This document shows, piece by piece, positions 1-5,747 of a stretch of DNA of 9,043 nt; the stretch's first letter is position 1; the number at the start of each line of letters is the position of its first letter. Under the pieces are notes generated by a model that saw nothing but the letters and a program-made list of their open reading frames with translations, searched no databases and was not told where the DNA came from. The position numbers and the translations under genes were made by a program. Source of the DNA: an uncultured Atopobiaceae bacterium (GTDB lineage Bacteria > Actinomycetota > Coriobacteriia > Coriobacteriales > Atopobiaceae); assembly GCA_934792625.1 (NCBI GenBank), contig CAKVON010000022.1, positions 1 through 9,043 on the forward strand, written 5' to 3'.

Positions 1-2
1 CT

Positions 3-83
3 GGCAGGATCGCCACCGGCTTCGCGCTCATCGGACTTGGTATCAAAACACTAATTAAGGGGCGTGACGCCCTCGGGAGGTAA
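3..83 (+). CDS. C-terminal end of an upstream membrane protein, possibly MntP-like (partial)
   Basis: Only the last 26 codons are in the window; the frame opens at base 3 and ends at a TAA. The visible tail has a hydrophobic stretch (IATGFALIGLGIKTLIKG) followed by a short basic end, so it looks like a final transmembrane helix. The Gly/Ile pattern resembles the last helix of MntP-type (DUF204) manganese efflux pumps, but this is a weak resemblance from a short piece. The stop codon lies directly after a GGGAGG motif that may serve as ribosome binding site of the next gene, nine bases further on. This suggests co-transcription and translational coupling with the methyltransferase. It could also be a chance open frame. 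Confidence 0.4.
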   Translation, partial: GRIATGFALIGLGIKTLIKGRDALGR

Positions 84-92
84 CGGCGAGGC

Positions 93-1439
93 ATGACGAC
101 TGACGCAGGCAACCGCACGCTCGAGCTCACTGTCGAGAGGATGGCCTACGGCGCCGACGCCGTTGCCCACACGCAGGACGGGAAGGCCGTCTTCGTGACC
201 GGGGCCACACCCGGCGACCGCATTCTCGCCGAGGTGACCTCTGACGGCGCGAGCTTCTCGCGTGCCCGTGTCGCAGAGGTGCTCGAGGCTGGCCCTGACC
301 GCGTTGCGGCGTCCTGCCCCTATGCGAGCGCCTGCGGCGGCTGCCCCTGGATGTCGCTCTCCCGCAAGGGACAGCTGGCAGCCAAGCGCGCCAACGTGGT
401 CGATTCCCTCACCCGGATCGGCCACTTTCCCGCAGAGGTCGCGGAGTCGCTCGTCGCAGGTTGCGAGGCCCCAAGCGGCCCGCTCGGGTACCGAAACAAG
501 ATCGAGCTCGCCTTCGAGCGCAACGGGAGCGTCGCGTCCTTTGGCATGCACGCCGCGGGCGGCACTGGCATCGTCAAGGTCAAGTCCTGCCTGCTTCTGG
601 AGAAGCGCTTCGCGAAGCTCCCGCGCTCCATCTCGGGCGCCCTCGGGTTTGTCTCCGGGTCGCACGGCCTGGACTTCGAGCGCGTGGGCATTCGCGCCTC
701 CAGCCGGACCGGTGACGTCGAGGTCGCGCTGTGGGACGCACCCGGCCCCTTCCCGCGCGCGCAGGTGTCCCGCGTGCTGAACGATGCCACCAAGGTCTCC
801 TCGGTCGTACGCGTCATGTCAAAGGGGCCCGCCAAGGCCCGTCGCATCGCCGGCGTCGAGCGCCTTTCCGGCGCGGGCAGTTGGTCCGAGCGCATCGCGG
901 GTGGGACCATGCGCCTCTCCGCACCGTCGTTCTTCCAGGTCAACACGGCGGGTGCCGAGAAGCTCGTCGAGCTCGTGATGGCAGCCCTCGACCCGCAGGA
1001 CGACGACATCGCCATGGACCTGTACTCGGGTGCGGGCACCTTCACGCTGCCCCTCGCCTGCCGCTGTGCCTACGTCTCGGCAGTCGAGAGCTATGCCCCC
1101 GCAGTGCGCGACCTCAGGCGCAACCTGGAGGCGGCAAACCTGGAGAACGTCGATGCCGTGGGCGGCGACGCCGGCCGCGAGTTCCCCGACGACGAGGCCG
1201 ACATCATCGTGGTCGACCCTCCCCGTGCAGGCCTCGCCCCCGAGGTCGTCGACCTGCTGTGCGCCCAGCCCGCACGCTCCATCGCCTACGTGAGCTGCGA
1301 CCCCGCGACCCTCGCGCGCGACCTGCAGCGCTTCATGGCGGACGGGACCTTCGAGGTTCGCTCCATCACGCCCGTCGACCTGTTCCCCCAAACCTTCCAC
1401 GTCGAGACCGTGACCCATCTCGCTCGCGTTCGCGCGTAG
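93..1439 (+). CDS. rlmD: 23S rRNA (uracil-C5)-methyltransferase, RlmD/RumA family, with TRAM domain and [4Fe-4S] cluster
   Basis: SAM-dependent enzyme that makes 5-methyluridine in RNA, in the cytoplasm. Of its 448 residues, about 8-65 form the TRAM RNA-binding domain. Cysteines 75, 81, 84 (CPYASACGGC) and 166 match the four iron-sulfur ligands of RumA. FQVN lies at 281-284, SAM motif I DLYSGAGTF at 309-317, the acidic residue of motif II at E332, DPPRAG at 375-380, the catalytic cysteine in SCDP at C402, and the general base E438 in the C-terminal FPQTFHVET motif. Length is normal for the family. The ATG at 93 is chosen because the TRAM domain starts right after it; GGGAGG lies 12 bases upstream, a rather long spacing. 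The family includes RlmD (U1939), RlmC, RlmCD (both sites) and TrmA. The site modified cannot be read from the sequence, so the symbol reflects the family's usual naming. Confidence 0.9.
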   Translation: MTTDAGNRTLELTVERMAYGADAVAHTQDGKAVFVTGATPGDRILAEVTSDGASFSRARVAEVLEAGPDRVAASCPYASACGGCPWMSLSRKGQLAAKRANVVDSLTRIGHFPAEVAESLVAGCEAPSGPLGYRNKIELAFERNGSVASFGMHAAGGTGIVKVKSCLLLEKRFAKLPRSISGALGFVSGSHGLDFERVGIRASSRTGDVEVALWDAPGPFPRAQVSRVLNDATKVSSVVRVMSKGPAKARRIAGVERLSGAGSWSERIAGGTMRLSAPSFFQVNTAGAEKLVELVMAALDPQDDDIAMDLYSGAGTFTLPLACRCAYVSAVESYAPAVRDLRRNLEAANLENVDAVGGDAGREFPDDEADIIVVDPPRAGLAPEVVDLLCAQPARSIAYVSCDPATLARDLQRFMADGTFEVRSITPVDLFPQTFHVETVTHLARVRA

Positions 1440-1484
1440 CCAGGGACACGAGCACTTCCGGCGTCAACGCAGAAAGGCATCACC

Positions 1485-2096
1485 ATGATCCTCGCGTCAG
1501 GCTCCCCTCGCAGGCGTCAGCTCCTCGAGGAGGCGGGCTTCTCGCTCGCCGTCCTTCCCGCCGACGTCGACGAGACACCCCTTCCCGGAGAGTCTCCCGA
1601 GAGACTGGTGGAGCGTCTTGCCGCCCTCAAGGCAGCCGCCTCGCTCGCCGCCGCCAAGGCGGCTGCGGGCACGATCGTCCTGGGCGCCGACACCATCGTC
1701 TGGATAGATGGCGAGAAACTCGGCAAGCCCGCGAGCGACTACGAGGCAAGGGCCATGCTGCGACGTCTCTCCGGTCGCTCCCACCACGTCTCGACTGGCG
1801 TCTGCCTGCTTGTGGCCGCAGGCGATGGCACCGCTACCGCCAAGCGGTCGTTCGTCGAAACCACCAAGGTGACCTTCCACAACCTGTCCGACGCCGAAAT
1901 CGATGCCTACGTCGCAAGCAAAGAGCCTGCCGACAAGGCAGGCTCCTACGGAATCCAGGGTTTGGGGCGTCTCTTCGTCGACGGTATCGACGGCGACTAC
2001 TTCAACGTCGTGGGACTTCCCGTGGCACGCGTCGCCCGCGAGATTGCCACACTGACGGGACACGACGGGCTCGACTACCTTCTGGCGGGCAACTAG
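1485..2096 (+). CDS. maf: Maf nucleoside triphosphate pyrophosphatase (dTTP/UTP-type)
   Basis: Hydrolyses non-canonical or excess nucleoside triphosphates to the monophosphate and pyrophosphate in the cytoplasm; in Bacillus, Maf is linked to septum control. The 203-residue protein has the full family signature. SGSPRR is at residues 5-10, the acidic DVDET at 27-31, GADT with catalytic D69 at 67-70, GKP at 80-82, LSGRSHHVSTGV at 95-106 and DKAGSYGIQG at 150-159. The DKAG..IQG block plus YFNVVGLP matches the YhdE-like dTTP/UTP group rather than the YceF 7-methyl-GTP group. AGAAAGG at 1471-1477 sits 7 bases before the ATG. The gene follows rlmD after 45 bases with no terminator seen, so they probably share a transcript. 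Its stop overlaps the stop of the convergent glycosyltransferase by 4 bases. Confidence 0.95.
   Translation: MILASGSPRRRQLLEEAGFSLAVLPADVDETPLPGESPERLVERLAALKAAASLAAAKAAAGTIVLGADTIVWIDGEKLGKPASDYEARAMLRRLSGRSHHVSTGVCLLVAAGDGTATAKRSFVETTKVTFHNLSDAEIDAYVASKEPADKAGSYGIQGLGRLFVDGIDGDYFNVVGLPVARVAREIATLTGHDGLDYLLAGN
1911..1945 (-). terminator. Candidate minus-strand terminator embedded in maf
   Basis: GAGCCTGCC at 1923-1931 and GGCAGGCTC at 1937-1945 form a perfect 9-bp inverted repeat around a 5-base loop. Read on the minus strand, the hairpin is followed by TTTGCTTGC, a moderate U-rich tail. It lies about 150 bases beyond the stop of the minus-strand glycosyltransferase gene, and no spacer exists between that gene and maf in which a terminator could sit. 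The same bases encode the conserved EPADKAG segment of Maf, so the repeat could be incidental. Confidence 0.4.
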
Positions 2097-3145
2097 TTGA
2101 ACTTGACCAGACGCTGCGCCACGCGATAGATGAAGATCGTGGCCTTCTTTCCCGCCTTCGTGGGCAGGTTGGTAAAGGTGCCCACGGCTCCCCTGCGCGC
2201 GCGACGGAACATCCTGTCGTCGTAGGCCTTGAGCTCCGCCCAGAGGTCCTTGAGGTTGTCCATGGCGTCCGGCTTGTCGCTCATGCGCGAGTAGACCGAG
2301 CACACCGCCATCATCAGGGTGAAGTGGTTGCACATGTAGCTGCGCAGCTTGGCGCACTCGATGTCGTCGTATAGGTGATATGCGTGCATCATGACGCGCG
2401 TGACCCTGAGCTGCTGGTCGATACGACTGATGGCAACGCTCTCGTTGATCGACTGGTCCTCTCGCCCGATAAAGTAGCGATACAGGTCGACGTCCAGGTA
2501 GAAGAGCGTCTTGCAGCGCGGAAGCGGCACATAGGCGTAAATGTTGTCGACGTAGAACGTGTGGGCCGGCATGGGCACGCCACCGTCACGCAGCACCGCG
2601 GTGCGATAGCACAGGGCGTGCATGAGAAGGTTCTGCGCCATGTTGAAGTGGCCGATCTTCTTCCACGTGATGACCTTGTTGCGGGGCAGCGCGTAGCGGA
2701 AGTCGACGGTGTTCTGCTTCCCGTCCTCCATATGCTCGTATACATAGTTGGTGATGACGAGGTCAACGTCCATGTCAAGGCTCTTGAAGCGCCTGAGCTG
2801 GGCGAGAAGTGCCGTGAGGGCATCCGCGTCGACCCAGTCGTCCGAGTCGACGATCTTAAAGTAGGTGCCGTCGGCAGCATCGAGCGCCGCGAGCACCGCC
2901 ATGCCATGGCCACCGTTCTCCTGGTGGACGGCCTTGACGATACCCGGGTGGCGTGCCTGCCACTCGAGCGCCTTCTCGTACGTGTTGTCCTTGGTCGAAC
3001 CATCGTCGACGACGACGATCTGGACGTCCTCCGCATACGACGACCCCTCGAGGATCGAAGTGATGCAGTGGTCCATGTACTCGGCAGAGTTGTAGCACGG
3101 GATGCCGAACGTGATCGTCTTCGACATGGGCTTGGTGTTCTCCAT
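2093..3145 (-). CDS. Family 2 glycosyltransferase (GT-A fold)
   Basis: A cytoplasmic or membrane-associated transferase that moves a sugar from a nucleotide donor to a growing surface glycan; donor and acceptor are not readable. The N-terminal GT-A domain has GIPCYNSAEYM at 14-24, the nucleotide-binding VVDDGS at 45-50 and the metal-binding DSDD at 100-103. These are followed by FYVDN at 197-201 and FIGREDQS at 225-232, which is typical of this subgroup. No transmembrane helix is evident in the 350 residues; the C-terminus is basic. It starts 13 bases after the glf stop, so the two form an operon, and use of UDP-galactofuranose is a fair inference from that context. The start is uncertain. 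The ATG at 3143-3145 has no Shine-Dalgarno upstream, while an in-frame ATG at 3125-3127 (residue 7) has GGAG 12 bases before it. Reinitiation after glf would explain the weak signals. Confidence 0.9.
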   Translation of the reverse strand: MENTKPMSKTITFGIPCYNSAEYMDHCITSILEGSSYAEDVQIVVVDDGSTKDNTYEKALEWQARHPGIVKAVHQENGGHGMAVLAALDAADGTYFKIVDSDDWVDADALTALLAQLRRFKSLDMDVDLVITNYVYEHMEDGKQNTVDFRYALPRNKVITWKKIGHFNMAQNLLMHALCYRTAVLRDGGVPMPAHTFYVDNIYAYVPLPRCKTLFYLDVDLYRYFIGREDQSINESVAISRIDQQLRVTRVMMHAYHLYDDIECAKLRSYMCNHFTLMMAVCSVYSRMSDKPDAMDNLKDLWAELKAYDDRMFRRARRGAVGTFTNLPTKAGKKATIFIYRVAQRLVKFN

Positions 3146-3158
3146 ATGGAGGCGGAGC

Positions 3159-4358
3159 CTAGTGCTGCGAGATGATCTCGTCGCTCAGCTCCAGGGCGGA
3201 GGCAACGACGGCATCCATGTCGTAGTAGCGGTACTCGGCCAGGCGACCCGCGGGGTGGAAGTTGAGAAGACCATCGACGCGGCTGCGGTAACGCTGGTAC
3301 AGGGCCTGGTTCTCGTCCTCGAGGATGGCATAGTAGGGCGTCTGGCCGCTACCGGGCTCGTAGGCCTTGGAGTACTCCTTCATGATGGTCGTCTTGCCGG
3401 GAACCACCTGACCGGTCATGTTCTTGAACTCGGTGATGCGCGTGTAGTCCTCGCTGGTGGTGTAGTTGACCGTGCCGACGGGCTGGAACTGGTCCTCGTC
3501 GAGGGTCTCGAACACCATGTCGAGCGTGCGATACGGAAGCGCGCCCATGTCGAGGTCGAACAGCTCGTCAAGCGGGCCGGTGTAGATGACCTCGCCGCCG
3601 TAGGGACGGTCGCGGACCAGCACGTCGGTCGCGGTGACACCCATGATGTCGCGCACGTCGACACCCAGGAAGACGTCGATCAGGTCGTGGTCGAGCATGC
3701 GCTCGAACAGCTTGGTGTAACCCTCGACGGGCATGCCCTGGTGCGGGGCCTGCGGGAAGTAGCGGTCGTCATCGCCCACGAAGACGGGGACGCGGCCGGT
3801 GATGGACTTGTCGATCTGGTCGGGAGTCTTGCCCCACTGCTTCATGGTGTAGTGCAGGAAGACGTTCTCGTACACGTAATCGGCGACCTCGGAGAGCTCG
3901 GGGTCGTTCTTCTCGCGAAGGTCCATGATGGGGACCTTCTTGTTCTCGCCGAACGTCGAGACGAGCTTCTGGTAGAGGCGCTCGCCCTTCTCGTCCCCGA
4001 AGGCCAGCTTGAGGGAGGCGTGGTTGAACGGGACGGGCATCAGGGTACCGTGGATGTTGGCCAGGACCTTGTGCTGGTAGTTGGTCCACTCGGTGAAGCG
4101 CGAGAGGAACTGGTGCACGCGATCGTCGAAGGTGTGGTAGATGTGCGGGCCATACTTGTGGACGAGGATGCCGGCGGCGTCCTCGTAGTCGTAGGCGTTG
4201 CCGGCGATGTGGGGGCGACGCTCGATGACGGCGACCTTGAAGCCGCAGGCCTCGGCAAGGCGACGGGCGCAGGTGGCGCCGGCGTAGCCCGCGCCGACGA
4301 CAATGGCGTCGTAGGCGTCGGCGTTGAAGTTGACGGGCAGTCCGTTCTCCATGGTCAT
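3159..4358 (-). CDS. glf: UDP-galactopyranose mutase
   Basis: FAD-dependent cytoplasmic enzyme that interconverts UDP-galactopyranose and UDP-galactofuranose, supplying Galf for cell-surface polysaccharides. In this 399-residue reading the FAD-binding GAGYAG is at 22-27, with ERR at 46-48 closing the Rossmann unit. HKYGPHIYHT at 67-76, YTMKQWG at 170-176, PYRTLD at 275-280 and GRLAEYRYYDMD at 371-382 match conserved substrate and flavin regions of bacterial Glf. Length is normal. The frame is open to an ATG at 4385, but GGAGG (minus strand, bases 4369-4373) lies inside that extension and is well placed, 10 bases before the ATG at 4356-4358, so that start is preferred. Another ATG follows at 4350-4352. 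It is the first gene of a two-gene operon with the glycosyltransferase, divergent from pta. A terminator-like hairpin precedes its ribosome binding site. Confidence 0.95.
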   Translation of the reverse strand: MTMENGLPVNFNADAYDAIVVGAGYAGATCARRLAEACGFKVAVIERRPHIAGNAYDYEDAAGILVHKYGPHIYHTFDDRVHQFLSRFTEWTNYQHKVLANIHGTLMPVPFNHASLKLAFGDEKGERLYQKLVSTFGENKKVPIMDLREKNDPELSEVADYVYENVFLHYTMKQWGKTPDQIDKSITGRVPVFVGDDDRYFPQAPHQGMPVEGYTKLFERMLDHDLIDVFLGVDVRDIMGVTATDVLVRDRPYGGEVIYTGPLDELFDLDMGALPYRTLDMVFETLDEDQFQPVGTVNYTTSEDYTRITEFKNMTGQVVPGKTTIMKEYSKAYEPGSGQTPYYAILEDENQALYQRYRSRVDGLLNFHPAGRLAEYRYYDMDAVVASALELSDEIISQH

Positions 4359-4399
4359 CTTTCGCATACCTCCAGCTCGCGGCACATGTCCGCATGGCT

Positions 4400-4433
4400 A
4401 AAAAGCGAGCGCGGGACTTTTGTCCCCTGCTCG
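4400..4433 (-). terminator. Terminator-like hairpin in the glf leader (possible attenuator)
   Basis: On the minus strand, an outer 5-bp stem (CGAGC/GCTCG, plus-strand 4406-4410 and 4429-4433) and an inner 5-bp stem (GGGAC/GTCCC, 4413-4417 and 4422-4426) are separated by a 2x2 internal loop and closed by a four-base AAAA loop. One base after the stem comes TTTTT (plus-strand AAAAA, 4400-4404). This has the form of an intrinsic terminator pointing at glf, and it lies about 45 bases before the glf start. The only upstream source of minus-strand transcripts nearby is the divergent promoter region, so attenuation of glf is a reasonable inference. It is not demonstrated. Confidence 0.5.
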
Positions 4434-4462
4434 GTCTCGCGGATGAGTTTATCATGCCCACC

Positions 4463-4468
4463 TATAAT
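4463..4468 (+). promoter_or_regulatory. -10 box of the pta promoter, possibly shared divergently with glf
   Basis: A perfect TATAAT in an otherwise GC-rich region, 118 bases before the pta ATG. It predicts a transcript start near 4475. No good -35 box is seen at 16-18 bases, and there is no extended TG motif. The box is the core of a near-palindrome (ACCTATAATAGGT, 4460-4472... centred on 4466), so TATTAT is available on the minus strand for glf at nearly the same place. This is a candidate only. Confidence 0.5.
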
Positions 4469-4476
4469 AGGTTTGC

Positions 4477-4534
4477 CGCGTGCGAGGGATGCGCGGAGCA
4501 CGCGATATGCACACCATCTGCGTTTCGCGTTTTT
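4477..4534 (+). promoter_or_regulatory. pta leader with two overlapping alternative hairpins (possible attenuator)
   Basis: First hairpin: CGCGTGC at 4477-4483 pairs perfectly with GCACGCG at 4498-4504. Second hairpin: ACGCGA at 4500-4505 pairs with TCGCGT at 4525-4530, and after one U-U mismatch a further five pairs (4507-4511 with 4519-4523, one of them G-U) close a 7-base loop. TTTTT runs from 4530 to 4534. The second hairpin looks like a modest intrinsic terminator. Both compete for bases 4500-4504, so only one can form at a time, as in antiterminator/terminator pairs. It starts right at the predicted transcript start of pta. Confidence 0.4.
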
Positions 4535-4593
4535 GGGAGGGGCCAAAAGCCCAGCTAGCAATCGTTGTTTGGGAGATGGAGCAAAATGAGTGA
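4507..4593 (+). other. Candidate leader peptide ORF overlapping the pta start
   Basis: A 28-codon open frame starting ATG CAC ACC, with GGAG at 4495-4498 ending 8 bases before it, a good ribosome-binding arrangement. It runs through the terminator-like hairpin and ends at a TGA (4591-4593) just after the pta ATG (4586-4588), in a different frame. The peptide (begins MHTICVSRFWEG) has two tryptophans but no run of a single amino acid, and I recognise no family. In high-GC DNA an open frame this short can easily be chance. Confidence 0.2.
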
Positions 4594-5566
4594 CTTTCTG
4601 CAGCGTATGAAGGACGCCGCCAAGGCGGACAAGAGGACGATCGTCCTGCCCGAGGGCGAGGACCCGCGCACCATCGAGGCCGCCAAGAAGATCGTGGCCG
4701 AGGGCCTTGCCAACCTCGTGATCCTCGGCGACCCCGCCAAGATCGACGTCGAGGGCGCCACCGTCATCGACCCGAAGACTGCCGAGAAGCACGACGAGTA
4801 CGCCGCCAAGTTCGCCGAGCTGCGCGCCAAGAAGGGCGTCACCCTGCCCGAGGCCATGGAGCAGATGAATGACGCCACCTACTTCGGCACCATGATGGTC
4901 AAGATGGGCGACGCCGACGGCCTGGTCTCCGGCGCCTGCCACTCCACCGCCAACACCCTGCGCCCTGCCCTGCAGATCCTGAAGACGGCCCCTGGCACCA
5001 AGCTCGTCTCGGCCTTCTTCATCATGTGCACCAACACTCCCGAGTATGGCGACGACGGCACCCTGCTGTTCGCCGACTGCGGCCTGAACATCAACCCGAA
5101 CGCCGAGGAGCTCTCCGAGATCGCCCTGGCCTCCGCCGAGAGCTGGAAGGCCTTCATGCCCGGCCGCGAGCCCAAGGTCGCCATGCTGTCCTTCTCGACC
5201 ATGGGTTCCGCCAAGGGTGACGTTCCCACCAAGGTCCAGCAGGCCACCGAGCTTGCCAACGAGAAGAACCCCGAGCTCGCCCTCGACGGCGACCTGCAGC
5301 TCGACGCCGCCCTGGTCCAGAGCGTCGCCGACCTCAAGGCCCCGCAGTCCAAGGTTGCCGGCAAGGCCAACGTCTTGGTCTTCCCCGACCTCGAGTCCGG
5401 AAACATCGGCTACAAGCTGGTCCAGCGCTTCGGCGGCGCCCAGGCCTACGGCCCGATCCTGCAGGGCATCGCCAAGCCGGTCAACGACCTGTCGCGCGGC
5501 TGCTCTGCCGACGACATCGTTGGCGTCGTCGCCATCACCGCCGTCCAGGCCCAGATGGCCGAGTAG
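4586..5566 (+). CDS. pta: Phosphate acetyltransferase
   Basis: Converts acetyl-CoA and phosphate to acetyl phosphate and CoA in the cytoplasm; with acetate kinase it gives ATP and acetate in fermentation. The 326-residue single-domain protein is the short PTA form, without the DRTGG or AAA-like N-terminal part of E. coli Pta. Conserved blocks are VLPEGEDPRT at 20-29, GDADGLVSGACHST at 108-121, FADCGLNINP at 162-171, SAKGD at 208-212, PDLESGNIGYK at 267-277 and GPILQGIAKPVNDLSRG at 289-305. The short form shares its fold with phosphate butyryltransferase, but the G-ACHST-NT and LSRG motifs favour Pta. The ATG at 4586 is preferred over an in-frame TTG at 4565 because GGGAGATGGAG (4571-4581) lies just before it and the family starts here. 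No ackA follows; a terminator does. Confidence 0.95.
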   Translation: MSDFLQRMKDAAKADKRTIVLPEGEDPRTIEAAKKIVAEGLANLVILGDPAKIDVEGATVIDPKTAEKHDEYAAKFAELRAKKGVTLPEAMEQMNDATYFGTMMVKMGDADGLVSGACHSTANTLRPALQILKTAPGTKLVSAFFIMCTNTPEYGDDGTLLFADCGLNINPNAEELSEIALASAESWKAFMPGREPKVAMLSFSTMGSAKGDVPTKVQQATELANEKNPELALDGDLQLDAALVQSVADLKAPQSKVAGKANVLVFPDLESGNIGYKLVQRFGGAQAYGPILQGIAKPVNDLSRGCSADDIVGVVAITAVQAQMAE

Positions 5567-5623
5567 GACGCGGTTCCCACTCCCAGCGCCCTGCATGCAA
5601 GGCATTCACCAGCCGCAAGAAAT

Positions 5624-5669
5624 GCCCTCCCAACCAAACTTCGCTTCGGTTGGGAGGGCCTCTTCTTTT
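5624..5669 (+). terminator. Strong intrinsic terminator of pta, probably bidirectional
   Basis: GCCCTCCCAACC (5624-5635) and GGTTGGGAGGGC (5648-5659) form a perfect 12-bp stem with a 12-base loop, followed by CTCTTCTTTT. It lies 57 bases after the pta stop. On the other strand the same stem is followed by ATTTCTT, so it may also stop the convergent pckA transcript, whose stop codon is about 90 bases away. The rest of the 181-base pta-pckA gap holds nothing else I can support. Confidence 0.85.
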
Positions 5670-5747
5670 GGCAGGCACTTCTCGGCAGGCGCGTCCCGAC
5701 TCCAATGGGCACACGCCACGGGTCGCAGGCCTACGCGCCGGGGATGC

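Noticed and set aside
2159..2186. 8-bp inverted repeat CGTGGGCA/TGCCCACG just after maf, as a plus-strand terminator
   Set aside because: The loop is 12 bases and no T-run follows on the plus strand; it lies in the glycosyltransferase coding sequence.
4359..4385. Nine-residue N-terminal extension of glf
   Set aside because: The GGAGG ribosome binding site lies within the extension and is correctly spaced for the ATG at 4356-4358; the extension resembles no part of Glf.
4565..4585. TTG start giving pta seven extra residues
   Set aside because: The ribosome binding site GGGAGATGGAG lies inside this extension and fits the ATG at 4586, where the family normally begins.
5588..5603. Imperfect palindrome GCCCTGCATGCAAGGC after pta
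   Set aside because: No T-run follows, it has a mismatch, and the strong terminator 20 bases further on explains the region.
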